Shown: positions 31,741 to 45,239, counted from the first letter of the stretch. The stretch is DNA of 64,000 nucleotides from Haliclystus octoradiatus (GCA_916610825.1 OU744450.1:13958489-14022488); one strand, 5' to 3'. The notes: generated by a model not told the origin, from the sequence alone. A program made the numbers and translations.

Positions 31741-31889
31741 ATGTTTTACAAAGAAACTTTTAATTTATATATTTTTTGTAAATAGAATCTTTCTTGTTGC
31801 TATGAATATTATGGTTGTTAATTCATTTAATTTAATTTTATATATACATCAGCAGTACTGATGAAGGCTATACTTGTTGTTGTATATGA

Positions 31890-32338
31890 TAGATATCAAG
31901 TTCGGAGGATTTGCTCAGATTGCAGAGCAATCGAACTTCAGAACGGATCATATCTGATCGACTGTGGTTCGAATCCCCCTAAGGTCAACTCAGCCTTGAC
32001 TATATCTGAAACATCATATGAGTACCATCTGAGGATGGCGGATAGAATGGTCCAAAGGGATCTGCATTGTGAGTAGCCGCGGCGCATCGTTACGCATTGA
32101 CAATCGAGACCTATCTGCCTTGAAATCTGTTGAAATTGATCTGCAGTGTCGCGGCTAAGATCAACAAAGAGCGTTTAAAATCATTGCTCTCAGCGAAAAA
32201 AGTCACTCATCTAGAAATAGAGGAGTGGCACGGGTGCCTTTGGTAGGGTGACACCGTCTACATTACTTTTTTATATCAAGTAGTATACACAAATGCAGAA
32301 CACGTCTGTTGTAGTTCAAATGTGATCTAATCTAATCT
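31890..32338 (+). mobile_element. tRNA-derived SINE
   Basis: The head has an A-box-like TTGCTCAGATTGCAGAGC (31910) and a B box GGTTCGAATCC (31966), the internal Pol III promoter of tRNA genes, at tRNA-like spacing. The acceptor and anticodon stems do not pair as a real tRNA. A body of about 350 bp follows and ends near ATCTAATCTAATCTTA (32324-32339), a short tandem 3' tail typical of LINE-mobilised SINEs. Confidence 0.55.
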
Positions 32339-32339
32339 T

Positions 32340-33283
32340 ACGCATGCGTAGCCAGGTGTAAAGTTGTAGGAGCATATACATCATCTCCCCTCTTAAGACA
32401 TATAGTTACATTTGTTGAAATAAGAAGATATGAATAAATGTTAGAAATGGTAAACTGAGATAAGTATGAGAGCAATACATTGATTAATTATTAAATATTA
32501 TTATTATTACGATCATGATTATTATTATCATCATTGATTAGAATAATTAAGCCCTATCGTTAGCTATTAATTAATAAGATCAATATGATAAACAACGTTT
32601 TAGATAGGCTCAAATAAGTTTGCTTGAGTAAATGGATACAACACAAGATGTTTTCTGCAGGAATGAAATCATTAGGATTAATACAGTGTTGATGCTTCTT
32701 GTTATATATAGTAACTTTTACATTGCTCCAGGACGACAGCATTGCTTGATGTAAAACTTGACTATTTTATTGTAGTTTGTATAATCTGAAACAAAACAAC
32801 GTAAAAAGTTGAATGAAATGCTGAAGATAGATCACCAGGTTGCCTATTCATAGGGCTATTCATTGATTCGTTTGACTTCAGGGTTGTAATAGCTCTATGA
32901 GATTTGGATTTTATTTACTGATTAACTTTTTTAACATACTTCAAATCGGTGTTATGTTATTTGATTTCCTTTATGCCACTTCAATAGTTTGCGATCGGTT
33001 GACGGGTGGAGTTGGTGCTTTGAGGTTATCTTCAAATGATTTACATTTCTGTGGAAATTAAGAAGACATTGAAATAAATTATCTGCAATGAACAGAAAAT
33101 AAATTGTAGTCTAAAAGATCCCCGAAAAAGTCTTCCTGGTTTTACCTTGAAACCTAATTTTCCAGTGTTCAAATAAACCCAAGCTCTGCGAATATTCAAG
33201 AAAAGACAAATAATGAAATTAGTAATGAATAATCAACCAAAATACAATGCTCAGACGTTCAAAATCAACTATTGTGATGCGAA
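32340..33283. other. intergenic region between the SINE and the NOS 3' end; no gene seen
   Basis: AT-rich. The proximal part must hold the NOS 3' UTR. AATAAA-like signals occur on the minus strand but none can be singled out. Confidence 0.5.
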
Positions 33284-36200
33284 TTACTTCCTCGCCGCAT
33301 TTCTAACGCGATCCGTTACTTCTGTCAATCTCAGTGTTATGCCAAAGATGTCCTCGTGATATCGACCTTCAGACTAAAGATTAAAAAGGACTCGATAATT
33401 TCATCAACATTTAAGTAGAGCAAACATTTAAATTTCGTCTTCGAACGCGTAGCTATTCATAGCATACACTATCGACTACAGGTTCAAAATTGTACCTTGA
33501 GGTTTTGAAGGAACTTCTGAGCCTCTGTTTGAGACATTGCGGCTTCTTTTTCCAACACAGACTGCAGTGTTCTGCCAACATCAGCGGCCATGGAGACATC
33601 GCCACACACGTACAAATGACCAGAATTGAAAACAAGATCTTCAAGCAAAGAGGGACCATTTGCTCTTAACAGATCTTGGACGTATGTCTAAAAGAAGTAT
33701 ACGAATTATGAAAAAGAGAAGAAAATTTCTCTTCCAGCTGCCTTTGGCAGATTCTGGTTTTATTCAATTTCGATTAATGATAACATGCGTCCGCGTGGTC
33801 ATATTTACTATGACTATAGACATTTTCGCGGATTGATATACTCCGAACTGGTTACTAAATTTGCGTATTATTTATATCATTCATCATTGCTCAAATGTAA
33901 AACAGTAATCATATGCAGAATTAACTTGATATGAAAACCATACATTTTAATTTTGTATCGCTTTCAATCTTATTTTACAGATTTTGGTGAGGAATACCAA
34001 ATTTCGATGCAAACTTGTCCGATATGTACTGTATTGTTGGGCGGCACAAGCCTGTGCGGAGTTCGTAGTCAGTTTGCATCATCAACATTTATAAACTATT
34101 ATCGAGCTCTCGGTTGTCATACTCAAAATAATGATCTCAATCGAAAATATTTCCCACCTTTGGTTTCCCTTCTTCTCTTGAAAATGCTAAATTAACCTCA
34201 GTTAATGAACCAGATTTCTTGTACTGTTGTAATTCGTCACCGTAAATGTTATCAAGATCAGGGTTGCGACATCCAAAATATAGCTTCATCGGACCAAATT
34301 TTATTTTTTCCTTTTCAATTGCAGCATCTTTCTCTCCATTTGTAAGATGTTCAACAACATTCAATGCATTTTTCATCTGTGCATCGCGATCTTGCCAGAA
34401 ACTTCTCAAAGGAGCGATTCCTGTGCCAGGTCCTACCATAATGACTGGTGCTGCAGTGTCCTCTGGCATGTGGAAACTAACCGCACTAGATAAGAACAGT
34501 AAAAAGGTGAAGCGAGAGATGGAGTATGATTTATAAGTGAATTGATTGAGATCATACTCTCGAAAATAATCCTTACGTTCTTATGAAGCATGGAACCTTA
34601 TCACCAGGCTGCAGGCTATTGAGCCAAGTTGAACAGACGCCGTTGTGGACTGGGCCCATTCCTCCTGCAAGTTAAGTAGACATATGGTTTATCAGATAGG
34701 TTGTATAGTGACACACCTTAACTATAGTTCATTAATCTGAAACTTTTCACTCTGATGTCGATTAATATGAAGCTTTACTGGTTTGTAGATAAAGGTTGGT
34801 TAAATTTAAAGAAATACGAGTTACAAGTTTGATGACATTATTCCGTCGCTGTTTCTATCTCGTAATTATCTCGGAGTATAACGATAGTACAAGTTATACA
34901 TACCTAAAGTACGATAGTTGACAACAGCTACAGTGATGTGGATTTCAGTGGGATGAAGAAGTGATGATGATGAAATTGAATAGTAACGTGATTTGAGTAC
35001 TGGCAATTGGGTTAAGAAGAATAAAGCAGGAACTTTCAACGAAGGGAACTCTTTTAAAACATCTAGCATCGATGGATACTTTTCAAACTTCCAATCTTCG
35101 TAAACTGCTCCACCCTTTCATATTTAAACAAAAATTATGTTATATAAGGGATTTAAATATGATGGAAAGATAATGAGAAGAAAAATAATAACCTCAAAGA
35201 AAAATGTTCAATAATAATGGAAGAACATTTCCAACCAAATATTATGAGTTTAATAGGTTACTCAACGTCTTATAACATCAGAGATTACGAGTTTATTCCT
35301 TAACCATGAGTTCCACGTGAAGGTCAGAAATATACGTGTTTATTGCTCTACATATTTCACGACATATACATACACTACCCTTTAGTTTTCATGTCAATTC
35401 AAATATTACTTGACATGAAAAGTCAAGCAAATTAAAGTTATCATATTAATCATTACTAAATATAATGAATTAATAACTTATATGTTAATATTTTATTATT
35501 AACTTTAAAATGAAGTTATAACTTGAAAAACGTAGCATGATGCAACCAAAACGAATTGTTAACTTATTATTATAATACGATATGATAACTTTGAATAATT
35601 TTGACACTTTTGTTATCAAATTTACGGCAAAGAATATTCTTACACAAATTCAAATTATATATACTTATATATGTTTTAGCAATGCCATAAAAGCAATGTA
35701 ATGAAGCTGTAATGCAATGTATCAAACCTCTGATAGTTTTGTTAACATCTCCTGTTCGACAGATTCGGTTGCCTATAATTGCATGAAGAGAGAAATGACA
35801 GTAATGAGTATATACATATACATATAGAATGTACAATGTAGATTATAAGCATGGGCATATCAGAGTAATATATAATATATTTACAAACAGACAATGCTAT
35901 TAATATGGATAATGGCTACTGTACTTGATTATAAGCATGGGCATATCAGAGTAATATATAATATATTTACAAACAGACAATGCTATTAATATGGAGATTG
36001 GCTACTGTACTTACAAGATCTTTGAGCTGAGCTAAAAACTGTGGTGTAGGTGGTGTAGTTATGTCTAATAAGTATGACAAGGCTGTTTCATAATTACAGT
36101 TAGCTGGAACACGCTCAAATGGACGGTAAGTCACAACACCTAAAATAATGATAGAAAAATGTTAGTTACATCTTTCGTTGTGACGCTTTGGATCAATCGA

Positions 36201-38050
36201 TCAGTAAGTTCCATTCATTGCGTATACTTGTGGTATTGATAAATTAATGAGAGTTTACTGCATATATTCTGGTACCCCTTTCTATTTCTTAATTTCTATT
36301 CGGACCAAAAGTATATAATCGTAATCCCGGGATCATAATAGGAAACGGTAATTAGATGTGTATACAAGTAAACGTGTCAGTAAGGTACCCCAAATTCGAA
36401 GATACGTACCATCAGCTGTAGATCTGATTGCTATTTGAATCTCTCGATTATCTTTTGGTTTGTCTTGTGTTAATTCAATCATTCGTTTAACCATTTCACG
36501 GCCATTGCATGGATGGACAGCAAGATGATCACCAGGAGAATACGACAATGATGGATTGTCTTTCTTAGATAGCTTTACAAGGATCGTTGACCGTCTGATA
36601 TGGTAGAATAGAATTAATTTTTTCGTTGTTATCTGGGTACAACATGTTGAATGGCATCATCAGGCATTTTTAAACATCCGAAATTTTGATCAAATCAATA
36701 TTGGAAATCATCTTAACAATAACGTCATAGATTGACGTCAGGTTGTTACTTGCAAGATTATTTATTAGAGATTTATAGGGCATGTATCATGAATGCAGCA
36801 TCTCGGTGTCTCAATTATAGATCTGCACCTTTATCTATAGATCTGACAAAAATTAGAGCATACTTTACCAGAAAAAATTTTCGAGGTTAACATAGAGCAA
36901 ATTATTTTCCTTTTTCATCTCAATATTTTCCCCTAATTTTTTTAGGGTAATAATTATGCCGCTTTATCAATTGATTAATCAATCACGTTGTTATTCAACC
37001 GGGACTGCGCATGCAATATGCACCGAGGTTGTCACCATCTCTACAATTCGTTAGCGGGACTTCAGGCGCGCTGCCTGATGAGCTACGGCATCAGAAAGGT
37101 CTCTGATGAGTTCCTTGGCAGGAACGAAACACGTGTCAGACCAGCCGCTTTATCAATAATTATGTCCTCCTTAAAAACATATTTATGGGAGTTTTTCATG
37201 ATGTGAAAAATGTTAATGGTCACCCCCCTAAAGTCTTATTTGAGCGATCCCGTCGAAGCGAAAAGGAAGTTACCCCGGAAATTTAATTGAATCATCGCAA
37301 CTTAGTAGTATCGTCGAATCATATCACTTTTCACCAATTTACACGAAATAGTCGAAGAGTGTGATTTCGTTAATGTATCCGGACTTACCCTGACTTTTCG
37401 TTTTGAAGATTGTGTACTGAAATTACTTCAGCTGAAACAGTCTTTCCACAATGAATCTTGGCTATGTCTTGAAATAATAAATCACATTAACATGTTTAAG
37501 CACAAATGTTAACCTGTCAGTTGAATAGGGTCTATACAAATAATTTGTTTACAGTATACAGATTCTAAGTTTTAATGCTAAAAGGCGTTCTCGATAAGTA
37601 TCCTTGCGGTAGCACGTTTTTGAGAGGACAACCTCCTGGTAGAATATCTTTGTACTTTTTCTAAAATGTCAAAGTCTTTATCTAAATATGGATTCAAGGC
37701 AGCTGGTGATTGGTGAAACATTTTCAAGAACCTGTCAAATATACATAAACTTTAAGCGCAATCTTGAACAGTAACTCAGGATATATTAAAATTAATTATG
37801 ATTTACTGTCATAAGCTTTGGCAGATAGCATGGAACAAGGTGCCGAAATCTGATGTTAGGATGATGTTAGGATGATATACATGAACATATTTGTATGCAG
37901 GTCGAATGTCTTACCAACATCACTTGGATTACAAGTCCTTTCAGTCTCTCCAAACGTGAATTTTCCATCAGCCCATGCTGTAGAGAACGATTCCTGAGAT
38001 TCCATTCCATCTGCTGCCGACGATTCCAAGCAGAACGTCTCACAGGCAGC
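33284..38050 (-). CDS. NOS: NOS exons 17-26: FAD and NADPH domains
   Basis: [11 protein letters not shown] and [12 protein letters not shown] start the FAD domain. [16 protein letters not shown] contains the RxYS FAD motif. [23 protein letters not shown] and [11 protein letters not shown] are the NADPH-ribose/adenine sites, and [14 protein letters not shown] is the C-terminal NADPH segment. The protein ends [19 protein letters not shown] plus nine residues, so the regulatory C-terminal tail is shorter than in vertebrate nNOS. Confidence 0.88.
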
Positions 38051-41000
38051 CTATACAGAAATTGATACCACAATGCCACTTTTCATGGATTCTACGATCA
38101 ATTGGTCATTATCATTACCGGAGGAGGGTATATCAAAATCACTGTTATGCTATGACGGTGCCGGTACCGCTTCAAAGTTCAAAGTTCAAATTTGCGGAAC
38201 TTTATAGTATAAAACTTTTGAAAAGTGAACATTTTGATGCCATCATTTTTCATGTATTTTTTATATAACCTTTGACATATTTTGCTAAAAACTATATTTT
38301 TTGGCTCAAAACAAGGCAACACATTCTCGCAAGCAACAAACTTTTCCTGTAAGGGCAGCAGTTAATTTTTTCGCTTGAAAATTCAATGGGGGCGAGCATT
38401 TTCCAAAAAAATGGTACCCACCCACCCTTTTTCAATCCATTTTATGGAGTTAGCCCCTTGTGATTTACAATTAAATGGCAACACCTCTCACCTTGAATGT
38501 TTCACTGGCCCATGCTCTGAATGTCTCTTCTTGGCCACATAATTCATCACCCTCGCCAATTGAGTTGATACATTCACCACCAAGCTCATACGCCAATTTA
38601 TTTAGTGAATTTGCAAACGCACAGAAATTTGGATAGGCGCGTGATCCCAATCCAAAGACAGAAAATCTGGAAAGAAAAGCATCTTTTAGAGAGAAATGAT
38701 TGACAATATATTCGAATATGGAACCTGAATACTGATGATCAATTTATGGTGTGAAACATGAAAAACGTGGAGCTTTGATGTCTCTTCTAAATCTTCGAGC
38801 ATTATGTCTATGAATGAAGGTTTTCATTGAACACTGCATCAAAACGTTCGTTTGGAACAAGCCCAGTGGTATAGATCAATTTATTCATTACTTTGTTACA
38901 GAATATATGAAATACAGCAAGAAACGTATGACATGTATTACAGTTATGTATATGCAAATTACATAATTTCGTATGGAATATGCCGTATGTACACTGCTCT
39001 TTACCTGACGTTTGAGAGGAGGCCATTTTTGTTTTGCGTGGGTGAGATATCATCGCTTGAGTTCTGCAGGTGAATATTTCCTTTGGGTTTTCTAGTGACC
39101 AAATAAAACAATACATGTAAAAATGGAAATTAATTGCTTCGTTCGTCAAGGTTGTACATATAGGATCAAGCATAGAAGAGCGGAATTGAAGGTTCATTTT
39201 CATTTTGTCACAAGTAACAAAATGAAGACGAAGGCGTAGAGTATTGATACACTATTTTAGCCCCGGATTAATCTAACAAGATTTAAATTTATCTGTTTTA
39301 TCGGTTTTCTGCTAATTTTATTTAATCAAATTACATCCCGGTTTAATTCAACTTACTTGTAGTTTTTTGTATGCTTGAAAAAAGGGGTTGTCCGCAATAA
39401 AGTTAAATAAAAAATGAAAGGACATATTATCAAATTAGAGAAAATGAGTCAACGCTGAGAGGGTGCATGGGGATCGGGGGTGTAATCAAGGCATCAATGA
39501 TGGCAATCTTACCCTGCTTCTGGGTAACGAAGTTGATAAAGATGTTGACCAAAACCCTACAATAATAAAGATACAGATTTACTTGAATTCGAGAAAACAA
39601 TGGGTGTGGCATTTGTAGTGGATTGTTTTGTGCCTATTGTTTATAATAATGTATTTCCTTTGTTAAATGTAAAGCTTCCGTTTGTAATTACGTATACCTT
39701 GTAATGTAAATCACTGTATGTATATATCAAGTCTCTTCACGTCTGCCCTTCGTGGCGACAACACCTATATTAGCAAAGCTGGTTTACCTTCATAGAGGCT
39801 CTGTTTATCAACGGTCATATTAACCCTCATTCATCCTCTCCCTGTTGGTGGCCAGCTACAGTTATTATTATTACATCAAATATATCTATATAAGAATCTC
39901 CTATGTACGCGTGTGGTAATTAATAGTCATCGACTCATTCCACCCGCTACACATTCCAGCCTTCTATTTGTAATTTAATTAAGACAATATTACTCAGGCA
40001 GATAATGTAGCATTCGTGAAATTACTTAGCATTTAGTTATTATCCTTTTTGTATGTAACCTCGTAATAGTATAGTATAAATAGTCTTTCAATATATAGTT
40101 TGGGTATTATCCGAGCAGTGATATATGTATGGTGTGATGTAACTACTATTTCGATCGGTTCAATTTTATGCTCTCGAATTATTATGGTTGCTGCTATTCT
40201 ATGGCTAGAGATAGTACAGTACTCTACAAAACGTTTAAGGGTAATATTTTATAACACTTAATTACTCTAGATCATGGAGGCCCAGTCTTCCGCTACCCTA
40301 CATCTAATTTACTCTACTCTACACGCTATATGAAACAACCAGCATGGGGGCTTAGGTCTAACACTTTCTGTATGTGTGTCTAACACTTTCTGTATGTGTG
40401 TCTAACACTTTCTGTATGTGTCTAACTATTTTTGCTCATTCAGATTAACTGACCTCCCCATTTTCCGGTGCTTCACCATTACCAAATGTGCTTGTTACAA
40501 TCAACACAAGATGTTCATGCTCTAGCTCTGATACTTCGTAATCTTTCATACAGACAACTTTGGGATCAAAGGCACGAGAAAACATCATTTGTAATTGCTT
40601 GGCATAACTTTCTGATCTTCCGGTCTCCGATGCATACAAAATGGTAGCCTTGTGACGCTTTGCCATTGCACTGTCCATCATTCGGGTTGACATTTTCACG
40701 ACCCTTCATAAAATAATTATATACAAGTTAAGGTGAAAAAGATTAAACCAACCCTCTTCTTCCAACAAACAGAAAACGTATCAGAAACTTACTGTGCCAC
40801 CTCTTTGAAACCATATTTCTTTTTCGTTGATTTTACTCTTAATGATTCTGATTTGAATTTATAATGTTTCCATGGTGCCTCTTGATATTCAAACGATGGT
40901 TTCAAATGGTAATTCAACATTTCCTGTTCAATTGCAATGGGAGTGTTAGTTTGAAAAACAGGGAAAATAGAAGCTGAATTACAATAAATGTGAGTATAAA

Positions 41001-44000
41001 GAAAGTTGTCCTACCTGGTGAAACACGGGAGTCACTGATCCAGAAAGTGGTGGGACAATCCAGACCCAGTCAGAAGGACAACCTCCCCTAAGACGTTGCT
41101 GTTAAGAAAGAAACATAGGAATCAGTAATCGTCGATTGGATATCAATGCCTACAAGTATAAATACAATGATTTGCAAGTGAAGGTTTTAGCCTCATTCCA
41201 TAACGGCCCTCAACTCCACGCAAACGCTCCGATGAGGGCCTACTAAAATTGATTACTAATCGGAACTTCAAGGTGGAGTTGAGGCCCGTTATGGAATGAG
41301 GCTAAGAGAACGTCCTAATTACGGAGATGGGCAAAGATTTCCAGGAAGGCATGTTAACTTGAAAAAAAACAAGTAGAATGCTAAACTGCTGAGGAGGAAA
41401 ACCTTTACTAATAAACCCGTAAGCACTCAACGTATTACCTCGTCTTGCAAATGCTTCATAAATGTCTCAGCAGCTGTATGATGATCCATAATTGTAACAC
41501 CCGCTTCCTAGAAATTAAACAAATACTAAACAATCGTGGAAAACAAATTGGAGAACGTATGCATTCACGCTACGAATTCACCGTAAAATTGGTGTATGTA
41601 TTCAATGTTTTAAACCTCTCCTTTGGATTGAGATAACTCAGTCCGATGGGTGCTTAAACCTTTCATCGGATTAGTATGGAGTATAGTCCAGTCAATATAG
41701 AATATAACCCACCACTAATTGCAACAAAAGCTATTTTTATGTCAAAATGATCAGCAAGCCTGCTCAATAACAAATTTGACACATTTCCATCTCACAGGCA
41801 TGAAAATATGGCTGGCACTTAAATTCCAATATTCTATCAATAAAATCTACTAGAATTACCAGAGACCATATACTGTGACTCAGAAACAACGACAAGTTAA
41901 AAATTGCAAAACGAAAGGCTACTTAAGGAATGAGGCTCAGAATTGAAATGTGCTATAAATGCTCTAAAACAGTAGAATTGAGTGAAAAAACTTGTAATAG
42001 AAGCATGACAGGCATCATAGATAATGGCATAGGCTACTTTAATATTGTATTTTGAACGGAGGCTACTCATTTGCTGTAGACTGTGACGAGAATGAAACTC
42101 TCAAGGCTATGTATCTCTATGTAACATGGAAAAGAAACCGCGTGAAGGATATAATTAGTCATTGTGTTCGAAATAGACATTCAGCATCACCTTATGTTAT
42201 ACTATCACCAATGGCATTATTGAGATCACAGGATTGATTATGATCATCATCCAAGATGTTTGCAATACATGCTACATTTCACCGACCAATTTGCAAGTCT
42301 GGACTACACACGGAAAACCAATTAATACAATTCCGTTCAATTTTCAGAAGTAGATTAACCTTCGCATATATATTAGCACAGCGCTATCCTAAAACCCATT
42401 TGAAGAGCGCAACATGCAACTATGAACTTGCTCTTCTTGTTCATTCAAAATGGAGTGAATTTGCGACTGGTAACATTAATGAAATAAATATAATACAATT
42501 GGAAAATGTATTGTCAAAAGCAATTAAATAAGTAAGGCTCACAGTATCGAGATACTATCCACCTCATCGGATCACAGTTAATACTATTGATATGAGAATA
42601 AATGATCAACATTGGAAATTGCGTTATTCCTGTTTGATTGAGATTGTATAGATTGACAAAGAACATGAAGAATATAATTTAAAATATGGAATATACAGGT
42701 TGTAGCATAACTATTGATGAATAATGTTAACTAGTGTCATTGAAGCTATTTTTACTTAAATATAATTTGTAATAAGTAAAATGTACATTAGAGAAATAGA
42801 TTATTAAGTTGCCCTATATTTATTAACAGTTATACAATACTGCATGCTGCATTGACAAGCTGAAGATCACCAAGATCACCTTGACTTGATATTTGCGGGA
42901 GCGTGAACCTCGGATGCAGATGACAGTGGTGCGGAGTAAGCTGAAGCAGATTTTGCGCTTCACCCAGGCAGAAGTTTCACCAAAAGGTAGACCATGTTTT
43001 TCAGAGATCATGTCACTCAGTCGTCTGTAGAATTTTTGTTTTTCTCTACTCATTCCATCATTTGTTATAAAGATCTTTTTCTTGATGGACTCCATTGACT
43101 TCATAGATAAATTTAGGGTCTGGTTTCGGTAGCTTGGAGCGAAAGGATAGAAAACCCTAACATCCATGAATGCTCTTTGCAACCTCTGCCAGAAACCCCG
43201 GGCACAAATTTCTGCACGTAGCTCGTTTGTACCTGATGGGGTTGTTTGAAGAGCTGGATCGATCCGTATATCTTTGCAAACTGTAGAGAGAAGGTCAACC
43301 GTTACGTTAACTAGCTCATTGTGCCTCGACCACCAACTTTGCACGATAGCGCGTGATCTACGTTGAACTTAGCATGCCAGATACATTCATCTGGGAGTCT
43401 TTGTAGTTTCCAGCCATAACGAAGAGCAATGGCATCAAAGAATTCTCTTTTTGTGAGGTTGAAGTTCTCAGATTTAAGTAGTAAGGATGATGCCATATCG
43501 AGGCTACATCTGATCTTGCAGTATCATTTGCCTCCAATTGAACTGGTGTCATGGCTATTCGCAGAAATTCAAGAAGGTCGTTATGATATGCTAATTTAGA
43601 AGTAGGACATTCTTCTTCTGATATAAATATGCTCTATTTCATCATTTGATTCATATTTATCATTTTTTGTTATGATTTTATGTGCTAAATTGTTACTAAA
43701 TTTCTCTGATGTTGTGAAATCAATATCTGCAATTCTCGAAATGTTCACGATACTCAATCCCCAAAGTTTGACAGGTAATGATAGCAAGAGATTGTATAGA
43801 TTGATTGTATTGCAATCATATATCAGTTAACAAATTTATTTGTGTAGGACATCCTCTGTGAAAAATGTTCATGAAAGAAAAAAGCCATTTATGTTCATGA
43901 ATAGTTGATGAACAATTCATGAGGTTCATAAGAAGTTCATGAGATTCATGAACTGTTCCTGGGCTGTCCAGTGTTCGTGATTTAGTAGATTTTACTGATA

Positions 44001-45204
44001 GCATATTGAAATTTAAGTGCCAGCCCCATTTTCATGTCTTTGAAATGGAAATGTGACAAATTTTGGTATAAATAATGCTTGGATCTTCATGGACTTTGAG
44101 TATGTTATAGGGCAGGCTGCATTCTGCCGAAACAAACCTCAGCATACTCCGATTAACATTCAAAGGCGAATGCTGCAGAATTGATGAATATGGTCCGGTG
44201 TAATCGACGCAAACTGAACAGTAAAACGGGATGAATGACATCGACTATCAAAATCCTCTTGATCTGTAAATCAGGAAAGTTACATCTGTCATTTCATGCG
44301 GATGAGACTAACCTTGTAACTGTTCATCACAGCCACAGTCATTTCAACAATGACACGGTCTTTCCACATTGTCGTAGAGCTCGATGTGTCCAATTTCAGA
44401 AGTTTAGCAACATCCTTCAAACAGAAATAATAAATTGTGTAGAATTGGTGAATACACAAACTGATCCGTTGATGACATACAAGTAGCCATAGAGAATGTT
44501 GCCTGGCTGGAATGATGTATAAATCATATCATTTTCAAAATCAGAATATCAAATATCAATTTCCCCATTGATTACCTTACTTACGTACAGCCAGTCATTT
44601 TGAAACATTCCAATCGATTTCAATAACACGCCCCGGGGGAATATTTATACTTTTTATGACTTTTTATAAGCCTTACCATGAGAGTCACCTATTACGAGAT
44701 TCTCAAGGAGTTTAAACTTCAGAAATTTTGAAATTGTCCTAGAAGCCTTCTTTGTACACTACTTGGGAAAGGAGAATATATGCAATCAAAATGCCCCCAC
44801 GTTATTTCATTAGTCATATCATATACTATATTACCTTTAATTTATCATAACGATTTGCATCTAAGAAATTACGTGCGGAAATCTCAGTTGCCATGTACCT
44901 TGAAAGCAAAATAGAGGAAATTAATCAAGTCATTCAAAAGAGGCATCGCTAGCTTGTAAACAAGTTTGTTTGCTATTTTTACTGACCATCCGTTGAAAGG
45001 TGTTCCAGGAAATTCAATACCACCAACATCAATCATCATGTTAGAGACACATGGCACAGCGTACCAACGCAAACCAAGGGAGGCAAGTTCTTTACATCTG
45101 TAATCAATTAAGAATCAATCAAAAATATGAAATGTGCAATATGCATCGGTCAGATCGATGTTGGTTTACTTGCACATGAGCAATGCATTTTACGGTCAGA
45201 GAAG

Positions 45205-45239
<35 letters not shown>

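Noticed and set aside
31856-31900. Hammerhead core starting at CTGATGA (31858)
   Set aside because: No GAAA after a pairing helix II was found.
31900-31985. Functional tRNA gene
   Set aside because: The A and B boxes fit, but the acceptor and anticodon stems do not pair and a long SINE-like body with a tail follows.
37590-37740. Exon-like minus-strand frame between NOS exons 17 and 18
   Set aside because: It has an acceptor-like TTTGACAG but the phase set by exon 17 runs into a stop. Skipping it joins exons 17 and 18 exactly in phase.
41507-44835. Apparent loss of the NOS exon for the WKD region
   Set aside because: Closer reading found it at 44414-44313, in phase on both sides; the gene is complete.
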